Shown here: piece by piece, positions 41,920-50,001 of the stretch
Layout of the letters: each line of letters starts with the position of its first letter
How positions within the stretch are numbered: the stretch's first letter is position 1
NCBI GenBank assembly: GCA_016200135.1
Contig: JACQFI010000055.1
Span: 1 to 64,000, forward strand
Source of the DNA: Planctomycetota bacterium
Lineage (GTDB): Bacteria > Planctomycetota > SZUA-567 > H5-PLA8
DNA length: 64,000 bases
Direction of reading: 5' to 3'
Notes under the pieces: generated by a model
Told to the model about the DNA's origin: nothing
Databases searched by the model: none
Seen by the model: the letters and a program-made list of their open reading frames with translations, nothing else
Translations under genes and position numbers: made by a program

Positions 41920-42375
41920 ATGAACGCCGAAACAACAGGAACACAGGACCGTACCGCCGTCGACTGCTCTCTTCTGGCCGTGCGGGTGGTGGTCGGCGTT
42001 ATCTTTGCAATTCATGGCTCTCAGAAGTTGTTTGGCGCCTTCGACGGGCCGGGTCTTGAAAAGATCGTCCAGATGATGGGCCCGATCGGATACCTCGTCA
42101 CGATCGGCGAATTCTTCGGCGGCCTGGGGCTGATCGTCGGATTCTTGACCCGTTTCTCGTCGGCCTCCATCATCGTCATCATGATCGGCGCCATTGTAAA
42201 GGTTCACGGACCGAAAGGATTTTTCTTGAGCGACGGCGGGTTTGAGTACAACCTATCGCTGATCGGGCTGCTGCTCCCGGTCTTGATCGCCGGTCCCGGA
42301 AAGTTCGCGATCGGGCGCCTATTGCCTTTGCCCAAGTCGGCGAAGACCGGGCGGCCGATAATCGTCTTGGAATAA
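41920..42375 (+). CDS. DoxX family membrane protein
   Basis: This 151-residue protein has four membrane helices. The family signature is seen in VRVVVGVIFAIHGSQKLFGAF (about residues 23-43) and IGEFFGGLGLIVGFLTRFSS. DoxX proteins are linked to thiosulfate:quinone oxidoreductase in archaea and to redox/detoxification complexes in bacteria; the role here is open. AGGAG lies 6 nt before the ATG. It runs toward the fucosidase gene with a 9-bp gap between stop codons. Confidence 0.88.
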   Translation: MNAETTGTQDRTAVDCSLLAVRVVVGVIFAIHGSQKLFGAFDGPGLEKIVQMMGPIGYLVTIGEFFGGLGLIVGFLTRFSSASIIVIMIGAIVKVHGPKGFFLSDGGFEYNLSLIGLLLPVLIAGPGKFAIGRLLPLPKSAKTGRPIIVLE

Positions 42376-42384
42376 GTTCTCCGC

Positions 42385-43686
42385 CTACAACGAGTGTTCC
42401 AACGTCAGTTCGACTACGGTGCAAGGCGTCTGGCGCTGGTCCGGCTGAAGCGTTACTTCCAGTTGCTTCTCGCTCTGTGCAAAGCGCAGCGCGTCGCCGG
42501 ACATAAGCGTGCACGCAACGACCTTGGCATTGAGTGCAGGCAGGACGAGCGTCGCGCTCTTCAGGCCGTCGAGCACGTGAACGTAGACCGTCCGGTCCCG
42601 GTGCGTCGCACAATACTGGTTGTCCACCGGCTGGAACGGGCCTGCCTTCGTGCCGTAGATGGACTTGCCGAAGCGGTCGAGCCACGCGCCGACCTCGCGC
42701 AGGCGTTCCACGTGGTGCGGCGGAATGCGGCCTTCGCGGTCGGGGCCCACGTTCAGCAGCACGTTGCCTCCGCGGCCTACCACGTTTACGAGCATGCGGA
42801 CGATCTCGTCCCGCGTCATGACCTGCTGTTCGTTATTGAAGCCCCAACTGGGCGAATTCAGATTGAGACACTTCTCCCACGGCCAGTCGATGATCGGGCC
42901 GGCCGCCGCGTGTCCGCCCTCGTCGGTGCCGAAGTCGCCTTCCCAACCCGAGCGCGGACTGATTACGACCTTGGGCTGATACTTGCGAACCATGGTGTTC
43001 AATTTGACCGGCTCCCATAGCCATGCGGCGTCCGCGTCCGAACCCTCATGCGCCAGCCACGCGCCGTCGTACCAGAGCACGTCGATCTTGCCGTAATGGC
43101 GCATCAGTTCCTCGACCTGTCCATAACACTGCTGCTTCATTAACTGCGCGTTCTCGGGAAATTCTTGCGGCTTGAAGTACGCGGGAAAGCGCCAGTCCAT
43201 GGGCGAGAAGTAGAGGCCCGTGCGCATGCCCACTTCGTGGCAGGCCTGGGTGTACTCGGCCACGAAGTCCCGCTTGGCGGAGGTCTTCGTGCTGCAGAAA
43301 TTATTATAGGTGGAAGGGCTGTCCCACAGCGCGAACCCGTCGTGATGCCGCGCGGTCAGAACCATGTAGCGCATGCCCGCGTTCTGCGCGGCCTGAACCC
43401 ATTCCTTGGCGTCAAAGTGCTTGGGAATGAACTCGTCTGCGTACTTGGCGTACTGCTCCACCGGGACCTTGGCAAAATGCATGTACCACTCGCCGTCCGC
43501 GGGAATCGCGTACAGGCCCCAGTGGATGAACATCCCGAACTTCACGTCGGTCCACCACGCCATGTCCTCGGCGCTCAGGCGCAGACCGTCGCCTTTCACG
43601 CCCTCCCGGCGCCTGAAGACGACGTTGTTCTTCAACTTGGACGCCAACTCGTCGCCGGTCATCTTTTCGGTCTGGGTCTCGCTCAT
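42385..43686 (-). CDS. GH29 alpha-L-fucosidase
   Basis: The 433-residue enzyme starts its (beta/alpha)8 barrel with WWTDVKFGMFIHWGLYAIP. Conserved segments are MRYMVLTARHHDGFALWDS, VGMRTGLYFSPMDW and IDVLWYDGAWLA, which holds the nucleophile aspartate. GNVLLNVGPDREGRIP is also typical. A small C-terminal beta-sandwich follows. There is no signal peptide, so it should act in the cytoplasm on imported fuco-oligosaccharides, unless exported otherwise. AGGAG precedes the ATG. The acid/base residue varies in GH29 and was not assigned. Confidence 0.92.
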   Translation of the reverse strand: MSETQTEKMTGDELASKLKNNVVFRRREGVKGDGLRLSAEDMAWWTDVKFGMFIHWGLYAIPADGEWYMHFAKVPVEQYAKYADEFIPKHFDAKEWVQAAQNAGMRYMVLTARHHDGFALWDSPSTYNNFCSTKTSAKRDFVAEYTQACHEVGMRTGLYFSPMDWRFPAYFKPQEFPENAQLMKQQCYGQVEELMRHYGKIDVLWYDGAWLAHEGSDADAAWLWEPVKLNTMVRKYQPKVVISPRSGWEGDFGTDEGGHAAAGPIIDWPWEKCLNLNSPSWGFNNEQQVMTRDEIVRMLVNVVGRGGNVLLNVGPDREGRIPPHHVERLREVGAWLDRFGKSIYGTKAGPFQPVDNQYCATHRDRTVYVHVLDGLKSATLVLPALNAKVVACTLMSGDALRFAQSEKQLEVTLQPDQRQTPCTVVELTLEHSL

Positions 43687-43759
43687 GGTAGAGCTCCTTT
43701 GGGTTGAGAGTCTGTAGTCGCGGAAAAATGATTTTTATGGCAGCGAAAAAAGGCACGGC

Positions 43760-45334
43760 TCAAGGCGTCTTGGCAGAAGGCACAAGGACGACTCTGAAGC
43801 CAATGAAGTTATCTTTATTTTGAGGCGTATCGCCGAAGCGCCGCGCCGAGCGGCAGATCCAAGGATCGCTGGACCAGCAGCCGCCCCGCATCGACCGAGT
43901 TGAACCCTGCTCGGGTCCTTGCGGATCTTCCGCCGGCGCTTTCTGGTAGTAGTCGTCGCCAAACCAATCCTGGCACCATTGAAACACGTTGCCGTGCATG
44001 TCGTACAAACCCCACGCGTTGGGTTTCTTCAGGCCCACCGGGTGCGTCTTGCCTTCGGAATTCTTCGCGAACCACGCCGCCTGGTCCAAATCGGCGTCGG
44101 CCGGGCCCGAGTAAAAAGTGGTCTGCGTTCCCGCGCGGCAGGCGTACTCCCATTCCGCTTCGGTGGGCAGGCGGAAGGTCTTCTTGAAGAGCGCGGTCGC
44201 CTTCTTGCAGAACTCCGTCGCGTCGTTGTAGTCGACCGATTCGACCGGCAGGTTCTCGCCTTTGAACTGGCTGGGATTCCTGCCCGCGGTCTTCTCGTAC
44301 TGGGCCTGCGTGACCGGATATTTCCCCATGTAGAAGGCGCGGGTGAGCTTCACCTTGTGGGCCGGCTTGCTGGCCGCATCGCCCATCTCGAATTCGCCCG
44401 GCGGAACAAGCGCGAACTCCATCTTCACGCCGCCGCCCAGGTCGAGACTTACCTGCTTCGCCGCGCCGTTGACATCCGGAACGGGACCGGGTGTGGGAAC
44501 TTCCGGTGGCTTGGGCTGAGGCGTCGTCTCCACGGTCTTGGCCGGATCGGCGGGTTTGGGCGCCTCAACCGGTTGCGGAGCTTCGACGGGCTTCGGCGCC
44601 TCGACGACCTCCACCGGCTTGGCGGCCTCCTTGAGCTCATTCATGAGGCGGCGCGCGCGCGCGGCGACGATCGTGTCGCCGTGCTTGGCGAGATACTCGT
44701 CGATGCGCTTGATCTTCCCTTCCTTGTCGGCCGCGGCCAGACCCTCGAACCGCAGGAGGACATCGAGCGCATCGCTCGCAAGCTTCTCCGCATCGGCCTC
44801 TTTCGTGGAGGTGGTGGACGGAGCCTCACTGCTCTTGGCCGGCCCAGGGAGCGTGCGCGCGGCATCTTGAGGAACGGTGCTCTTCACCTCCACCTTCGGC
44901 GTGGCCGGCCGCTCGAAAGTGGTCTGGGCATGGGACTCGTCGAGCGCCTTGTCGTGGCCGCTTGAGACTCGGGCCGGAACCGGCGTGCGGTCGCCGCTCG
45001 CAAAGAGCAGGTAGACCAGCACGAGCACGACCGGCACGGCAACGGCCACGACGATCAGCACGGTGTTGTTCTTAGGCGCTTCCTCGGCGGCGCCTTTCCG
45101 CGAAACGCCGCCGCGCGCGGAAGCGTTCGCCCGCGCCGCGGCTATTTTTGCGGAGGACTCTTTGCCGGCATGCGCGCGCATGCCCGCGGCAGGCATGGAA
45201 GTAGCCGAAGACTTGGGCCGGGCGGGAACACAGCCGGCACAGAAGACCTTTTCTCCGATTTTTATGGCTTGCCCGTCGGCCAGGGCCTTCTCGGACACGC
45301 GCATTCCGCAGCGCTCGCAATATTGGATCTGCAT
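43760..45334 (-). CDS. Membrane-tethered SUMF/FGE-fold protein with N-terminal zinc ribbon
   Basis: This 524-residue protein has several parts. Residues 1-35 carry YCERCGM and FCAGC, a four-Cys zinc ribbon. A membrane helix lies near residues 90-110 (VLIVVAVAVPVVLVLVYLLF). A ~190-residue helical and Pro/Lys-rich linker follows. The C-terminal ~220 residues are a formylglycine-generating-enzyme-type domain (FYMGKYPVTQAQYEK, RLPTEAEWEYACRAG, GLYDMHGNVFQWCQDW, MRGGCWSS). The active-site pair of true FGE appears incomplete: ICRSARR keeps one Cys, the other position looks like Ser. It is therefore probably a non-FGE member (binding, or another oxidase-type role). ATG 45334 has GGGAG at 6 nt. Confidence 0.75.
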   Translation of the reverse strand: MQIQYCERCGMRVSEKALADGQAIKIGEKVFCAGCVPARPKSSATSMPAAGMRAHAGKESSAKIAAARANASARGGVSRKGAAEEAPKNNTVLIVVAVAVPVVLVLVYLLFASGDRTPVPARVSSGHDKALDESHAQTTFERPATPKVEVKSTVPQDAARTLPGPAKSSEAPSTTSTKEADAEKLASDALDVLLRFEGLAAADKEGKIKRIDEYLAKHGDTIVAARARRLMNELKEAAKPVEVVEAPKPVEAPQPVEAPKPADPAKTVETTPQPKPPEVPTPGPVPDVNGAAKQVSLDLGGGVKMEFALVPPGEFEMGDAASKPAHKVKLTRAFYMGKYPVTQAQYEKTAGRNPSQFKGENLPVESVDYNDATEFCKKATALFKKTFRLPTEAEWEYACRAGTQTTFYSGPADADLDQAAWFAKNSEGKTHPVGLKKPNAWGLYDMHGNVFQWCQDWFGDDYYQKAPAEDPQGPEQGSTRSMRGGCWSSDPWICRSARRFGDTPQNKDNFIGFRVVLVPSAKTP

Positions 45335-45368
45335 CACGGCTCCCACGTTTTGTCTCCCTTCAGTATAC

Positions 45369-47672
45369 TCAGGGTTTCGCGCCGCGCAGGGCATCCAGGG
45401 CTTTCGCTTTGTCGGATTTCAATTCGAGCAGCCGGTCGGCGATCTTCTGTTCGAGGGTCTCGTTGCCGTCGGCGAGCGCGAGCGCTCCGGCATGAAAGAG
45501 CGCCTCGCCGTTGTCGGGGAGGAGCCGGAAAGAGATCTGCGCGAGGTCCTCGGCGGAGACGTCCTTCCAGCGGATGGGCAGGGTATTGCCCGAGACATCC
45601 ACCTGCAGGCCGTTGTCGTCCGTGCCTTTCAGCGCGACGGTCTGTCCCTGGCCCAGCACGTTCATGAAGACCTTTGCGCCTTTCTTAACGCCGTCGCCGC
45701 GCAGCGCTTTAGCCAGCGCCTCGCGATGCGGGGCCGGATCGACGGCCGGAACGACGGACTTCGGTGCCGGGGCGCTGGCGCCCGGAGCCGGATCGGCGCT
45801 CTTGGAGGACTTCTCCCAGCCCTCGGGGCTCGGCCCGTAGTACGGCAGGCCCTTCTCATACGCGAGCTGCGCGGGAATCTTGTTCTTATCCGGGTCGGCG
45901 TCCGGACCGTAGGCCGGCCATGCGAGCGGCCCGAAGAAGGCGGGCTTCTCCTTCAGGCACAGGCTCGGCGGAAGCTTCGCCGCGCCCAACGCCTCGCTCT
46001 CGGGCACGCCGTTATCTTTGTAGTTGAAGTTCCCCTTCAGGAGCGTCGTGGCCTTCACGTCCAGATCGAGTTCCTGAAAGCCGTTCGGCCCCGGGCCCTT
46101 GCCGGCCTCGCCGTTGACCACCTTGTCCCAATCCGCCCAGTTCTTACCTTTGCTCGGTTGCGCGGTTCCGTTGAAGCCGCCGTTGCCCATGCCGGGAAAT
46201 CCGAACGCAAAGATCAGGTGCTGGCCGTAGTTGAAGGCGCCGTCCCCGCTGTCGTAGAGCCAGGTGTGCCCTTTCTTGCCCAGTACGTTGCCGACGACGG
46301 AGTAATTTCGCGTGAAGCGGTTGAGGTTCACGCAGACCCAGAACTGGTCGCACTTCTCGGACGAGCCGTGAATCCAGTTGCGGAAGATCGTGTCGTGCGA
46401 ACCGCTGCCGTGATAGCCGTCGCACTGGATCTTCGGCGCCAGGTTGCCTTCATAGAGATTGAAGCTGTTGTGCGCGCCGTGGTTGGTATTGATCGAGCCG
46501 CCCAGCAGATCGCCTTGAATGCCTTTGTCGTCGCAGAAGTTGTACGCGAAGACGCTGCCGCACGTGCTGTTGACCTCGACGTGCGGGAAGGCCTCGGTGA
46601 TCAGGTTGTCCTCCACGAGCAGGAAGGAACTGCCCCAGCTCATGATGCCCGCGCCGTCGGGCCCCATGGGCACGTTGCGCTTGTTCACGTAACAGTGCCG
46701 GACCTCGCATTGCAGTGAGTCGTTCACCCAGATGTGGTAGTTGGGCACCTTCACGACGGCCAAGTTCTTCAGCCAGCAGCCGTAGGCCTGGTTCACCATC
46801 ACCAGCGCGTGGCGCGTCTTGGAATCGGTGCCGTCCACCGTCATGTCTTCGACGCCGACGCGCTCGATCTGCCCGACAACCGGCTTGAGGACCGGCGCGA
46901 GGCTTTCCGGAAGATCGAAGAGGAGGGGCGGCGCGATGGTGACGTTGTTCCCGTTGCGCTCGACGATGCGCGTCGCCTGTTTGCGCAGGTAGTCGTAATG
47001 CGCGGGCGCGATCACGGGCAGCTTGAGGTCGTTCTTGAGCGCGAGCTGGACCATCTGGCCGACGCCGCCCGCGGGCAGGTTGTCCAGGATCTTCGCATCG
47101 CTCAACGTGAGGACCGCCGCGCCTTTCGCCGGACTGCCCGTGACGCTCGTCTTGGGCGCGTTCGCGTCCCACCAACCACCCTTGCTGGCGATGAAGTAGA
47201 CGTCGATCGCGCCGCCGCGCCCGCTGTTGGCGGCCATGACGAACGTCTTGTCGGGCCCCGCGCCACGCAGCGTGATGTTGCTCTTGCCGATCGCGATGGC
47301 CTTATCCACGCGGTACTTTCCGGGCGGCAGGTAGACCACGTCGTTGTCCGCGGCCTTCGCGATGGCCTGCATGATGGCCGGCTGCGCGTCCGCCGCGCCC
47401 GTGTTGTCCGCTTTGTACGGATCCTTGGTCACGTCGATCAGGTTGGTGCGATTGTTCGGAATTCCGCCGGGCACGCCAACATTCACGCCGGGACGCCAGT
47501 CGGCGAGGCGGTCGTCCGGGATGATGCCAGAGCCGGGCAGTTTGGCCTTTTCCGGGGCGTCCGCGTCCGCGGCGCCGGCAGAGGCGCACGAAGCCAGGAG
47601 GCCCAGCCCTCCGAGCAGCGCGGACATCAGCACGGCTGAAACAACTCTGTCACCAGCCAGGATCGCGATCAT
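45369..47672 (-). CDS. Secreted right-handed beta-helix protein (pectate-lyase-like) with novel C-terminal domain
   Basis: The 767-residue protein has an N-terminal export signal with a possible lipobox (LLASC). The main domain opens GGIPNNRTNLIDVTK, then DAQPAIMQAI and VVYLPPGKYRV, the start of a pectate-lyase-3/glycosyl-hydrolase-28-type beta helix. Rungs with short beta-strands continue to about residue 600. Residues about 648-767 are a separate domain with DVSGNTLPIRWKDV, shared with the esterase at 37503. Catalytic residues cannot be assigned. GAGGAG precedes the ATG. A paralogue without the last domain lies immediately upstream in the same direction (63-bp gap), so they are probably co-transcribed. 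Confidence 0.75.
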   Translation of the reverse strand: MIAILAGDRVVSAVLMSALLGGLGLLASCASAGAADADAPEKAKLPGSGIIPDDRLADWRPGVNVGVPGGIPNNRTNLIDVTKDPYKADNTGAADAQPAIMQAIAKAADNDVVYLPPGKYRVDKAIAIGKSNITLRGAGPDKTFVMAANSGRGGAIDVYFIASKGGWWDANAPKTSVTGSPAKGAAVLTLSDAKILDNLPAGGVGQMVQLALKNDLKLPVIAPAHYDYLRKQATRIVERNGNNVTIAPPLLFDLPESLAPVLKPVVGQIERVGVEDMTVDGTDSKTRHALVMVNQAYGCWLKNLAVVKVPNYHIWVNDSLQCEVRHCYVNKRNVPMGPDGAGIMSWGSSFLLVEDNLITEAFPHVEVNSTCGSVFAYNFCDDKGIQGDLLGGSINTNHGAHNSFNLYEGNLAPKIQCDGYHGSGSHDTIFRNWIHGSSEKCDQFWVCVNLNRFTRNYSVVGNVLGKKGHTWLYDSGDGAFNYGQHLIFAFGFPGMGNGGFNGTAQPSKGKNWADWDKVVNGEAGKGPGPNGFQELDLDVKATTLLKGNFNYKDNGVPESEALGAAKLPPSLCLKEKPAFFGPLAWPAYGPDADPDKNKIPAQLAYEKGLPYYGPSPEGWEKSSKSADPAPGASAPAPKSVVPAVDPAPHREALAKALRGDGVKKGAKVFMNVLGQGQTVALKGTDDNGLQVDVSGNTLPIRWKDVSAEDLAQISFRLLPDNGEALFHAGALALADGNETLEQKIADRLLELKSDKAKALDALRGAKP

Positions 47673-47735
47673 GTCTTGCTCCTCTTCAGATGGCGGCCCG
47701 AGGATCTCCGGTAGCGCTCATTGTTGTCCGACGCA

Positions 47736-49727
47736 TTACCTTCCGGCGGCGTCCTTCTTCATGGCTTCGTAGCGCACCTGCGCCGGAATCTTGTTCTTCT
47801 CGAAAGCGGTGTCGGGCCCAAACGCCGGCCAGGCGAGGTCGCCGAACCAGGCGGGCTTGGCCTTCAGGTACAGGCTGTTGGGGAGTTTGGCACCGCCGAG
47901 CGACTCGCTCTCGGGCACGCCCTTGTCTTTATAGTTGTAATTGCCCTTCAGAATCGTGGTGGCCTTTACATCCAGATCCTGCTCCTGCAAACCGCCCGCG
48001 CCGGGAAAGAAGAGCATTTCCGTGTTCACCGGGGGGAGCTTGGTGCCCCAAGGCGAAGTGTCGACCGTGGCGACCTTGCCCTCCACCTCCCGCACCACGG
48101 CCCACGTGCCCACGTTGCCGCCTTTCATCATGGGCGTCTGTTCTTTGACCACGCTGCCCGAACTGAGCGTGACCTTGCCGCCGGTATCGCTGGTCCGCTC
48201 CGTCAGCACACCCTTAATGGTCGTTCCCACCACCGGATCCCAGTCGGCCCAGTAATTCCCTTTGCTCGGCTGTGCCGTCTTGCCGTTGCACCACCCGTTG
48301 CCCATGTTCGGAAAGCCGAACGAGTAAATGAAATGCTTCTCGTAGCTGAAGCCCTGCAAGCCGACCTCGTATTCCCATTCGGCCCCTTTGCTGCCCAGGA
48401 TGTTGCCGGCCAGAGAATAGAACCGCGTGAAGCGGTTCAGATTCACGCAGACCCAGAACTGCTGCGTATTCGCGGAACTGGCGTGAAACCAGTTCCGGAA
48501 GGCGGCGTCGTGGGACGCGCTGCCGTGATAGCCGTCGCACTGGAACCGTGGGATCAGGTTGCCTTCGTACAGGTTGAAGCTGTTGTGCGCGCCGTGGTTC
48601 GTGTTCATGCTGGCGCAGAGCAGGCCGCCCTGAATGGCGGCGTCGTCGCAGAAGTTGTAGGCGAAGACGTTCCCCGCCGCGCCGCCGTCCACTTCCGTGC
48701 CCGGGGAGAGGATGTTGTCCTCGATCAGGCAGCCCGTGGACATGGCGACGAAGAGGCCGCCACCGTTCGGTCCTGCGCCGGTCTTGCGCCCCGAGAAATT
48801 GGAGTGCCGGATCTCGCACTGCAGCGCGCCGTCGAGGCCGATGAGACGGCGTTCCGCCTGCCGTACCGTCACGTTCTTTACCCAGCACGCATAGCTCTGC
48901 CCGATGCCGATCAGGCAGTTCCCGGAAGGGCAATCGGAGCCGTCCACGGCCAGGTCCTCGAGGCCCACGAACTCGGCATAGCGGCCCACGGGCTTGAGCA
49001 GCGGCGCGAGATCGGCGGGAAGGTCGAACAACAGGCCGGGCGAGATCGTCACCGTGGTCGCGGTCTTCGCGACAATCCGCGTAATGTACTTCCGGGCGTA
49101 TTCGAAGCTTCCGGTCGTCATCACCGGCAGCTTGGTGTCGTTCTTCAGTGAGATCTGGCAGAGTTCGCCGATGCCGCCTTTGGGATAGTTCTCGAGCGCC
49201 TTGGTGTCGCCTACGGTCAGTTCGGTCGCACCGCGTTTGGGGCTCCCTGCGATCTCGAATTTCGCGCGGTCGTACCACCAGTCGCCGCCGTCCGCGGGCG
49301 TAACGTTGATGCCGCTGCTCTGCGGGCCTTTTGGAAGGATAATGGTCTTGTCGGGACCTTCGCCGCGAAGGGTGATCCTGCTCTTGCCGCCGTACACCAC
49401 AAGCCCGTGATTGATCTGGTACATGCCCGCGGGCAGGAACACGACATCGTTGTCTTTCGCGTCGGTAATGGCTTTCATGATGGCCGGTTGCGCGTCCACC
49501 GCTCCGGTCTTGTCGGCATTGTAAGGAGCCTTAGTCACGTCGATAAGGTTGGTTCGATTGTTCGGGATGCCGCCCGGAACTCCGACCGAGACGCCCGGAG
49601 TCCAGTCGGTCAGGCGGTCGGCAGGGATCATTTCAGCGGGCGCCTGGTCGGCGGCCTGTCCAACCCAACCACAGATGGCGACGGTGACGAGGGCCAAAGT
49701 GCGGATCAGGTCTCGAAGCTTGAGCAT
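47736..49727 (-). CDS. Secreted right-handed beta-helix protein, paralogue
   Basis: The 663-residue protein has a signal peptide (about residues 1-26) and the same beta-helix domain as the gene at 45369: GGIPNNRTNLIDVTK, DAQPAIMKAI, VVFLPAGMYQI, HGAHNSFNLYEGNL and QFWVCVNLNRFTR are shared nearly word for word. It ends after the helix and lacks the SGNxLPxRWKDV domain, and it has an extra beta segment near residues 510-570. It is probably a polysaccharide lyase, hydrolase or glycan-binding protein. AGGAG precedes the ATG. Upstream lie a palindrome (49813) and a copy of the TTTGCCGGTTTAT motif (49889), so this looks like a regulated promoter. Confidence 0.75.
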   Translation of the reverse strand: MLKLRDLIRTLALVTVAICGWVGQAADQAPAEMIPADRLTDWTPGVSVGVPGGIPNNRTNLIDVTKAPYNADKTGAVDAQPAIMKAITDAKDNDVVFLPAGMYQINHGLVVYGGKSRITLRGEGPDKTIILPKGPQSSGINVTPADGGDWWYDRAKFEIAGSPKRGATELTVGDTKALENYPKGGIGELCQISLKNDTKLPVMTTGSFEYARKYITRIVAKTATTVTISPGLLFDLPADLAPLLKPVGRYAEFVGLEDLAVDGSDCPSGNCLIGIGQSYACWVKNVTVRQAERRLIGLDGALQCEIRHSNFSGRKTGAGPNGGGLFVAMSTGCLIEDNILSPGTEVDGGAAGNVFAYNFCDDAAIQGGLLCASMNTNHGAHNSFNLYEGNLIPRFQCDGYHGSASHDAAFRNWFHASSANTQQFWVCVNLNRFTRFYSLAGNILGSKGAEWEYEVGLQGFSYEKHFIYSFGFPNMGNGWCNGKTAQPSKGNYWADWDPVVGTTIKGVLTERTSDTGGKVTLSSGSVVKEQTPMMKGGNVGTWAVVREVEGKVATVDTSPWGTKLPPVNTEMLFFPGAGGLQEQDLDVKATTILKGNYNYKDKGVPESESLGGAKLPNSLYLKAKPAWFGDLAWPAFGPDTAFEKNKIPAQVRYEAMKKDAAGR

Positions 49728-49812
49728 GTCAGTCTCCTGGTAGCGAGGTCGCGTCCTTCTTCTAAATGGATTTATACCGAAAAAGGAATGCGGAGGGTCT
49801 TATTGTTTATTG

Positions 49813-49836
49813 TCATAACTGTATATATAGTTATGA
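49813..49836. promoter_or_regulatory. Palindrome upstream of beta-helix gene, possible operator
   Basis: TCATAACT-8bp-AGTTATGA is a perfect 8-bp-arm dyad in an AT-rich 274-bp gap, about 86 bp before the start of the leftward beta-helix gene. A further ATTATGAC half lies beside it. It has the size of a dimeric repressor or activator site. Confidence 0.45.
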
Positions 49837-49888
49837 ATTATGACTTAAAAATGTTTGGTGGGGGATTGCTCGGTGAAACGATGATTGA

Positions 49889-49904
49889 ATAAACCGGCAA
49901 AATT
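49889..49904 (-). promoter_or_regulatory. TTTGCCGGTTTAT motif, site A
   Basis: The minus strand reads AATTTTGCCGGTTTAT, 162 bp upstream of the beta-helix gene at 47736-49727. Two further copies flank the LacI-family gene start region (61765, 61878). The CCGG centre with T/A flanks is shared by all three. Confidence 0.5.
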
Positions 49905-49960
49905 AGACCATTTCTTGAGTACCTTCCGAACTCTGTAAGTGATGTTCCATTCTAGCGATA

Positions 49961-49985
49961 CCGAGATCCCGCAAGGGGATCTCGG
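49961..49985. terminator. Hairpin downstream of GH2-like gene
   Basis: CCGAGATCCC-GCAAG-GGGATCTCGG is a perfect 10-bp stem, 16 bp past the stop codon of the leftward GH2-like gene. There is no T-run, so termination would need help; mRNA 3'-end protection is an alternative. The GCAAG loop is the same as in the palindrome at 98-187. Confidence 0.45.
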
Positions 49986-50001
49986 CATCGGCAAGAAGTC
50001 C

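Noticed and set aside
45063..46718. 551-codon plus-strand frame opposite the SUMF-type and beta-helix genes
   Set aside because: It spans the boundary of two well-supported leftward genes and shows no domain.
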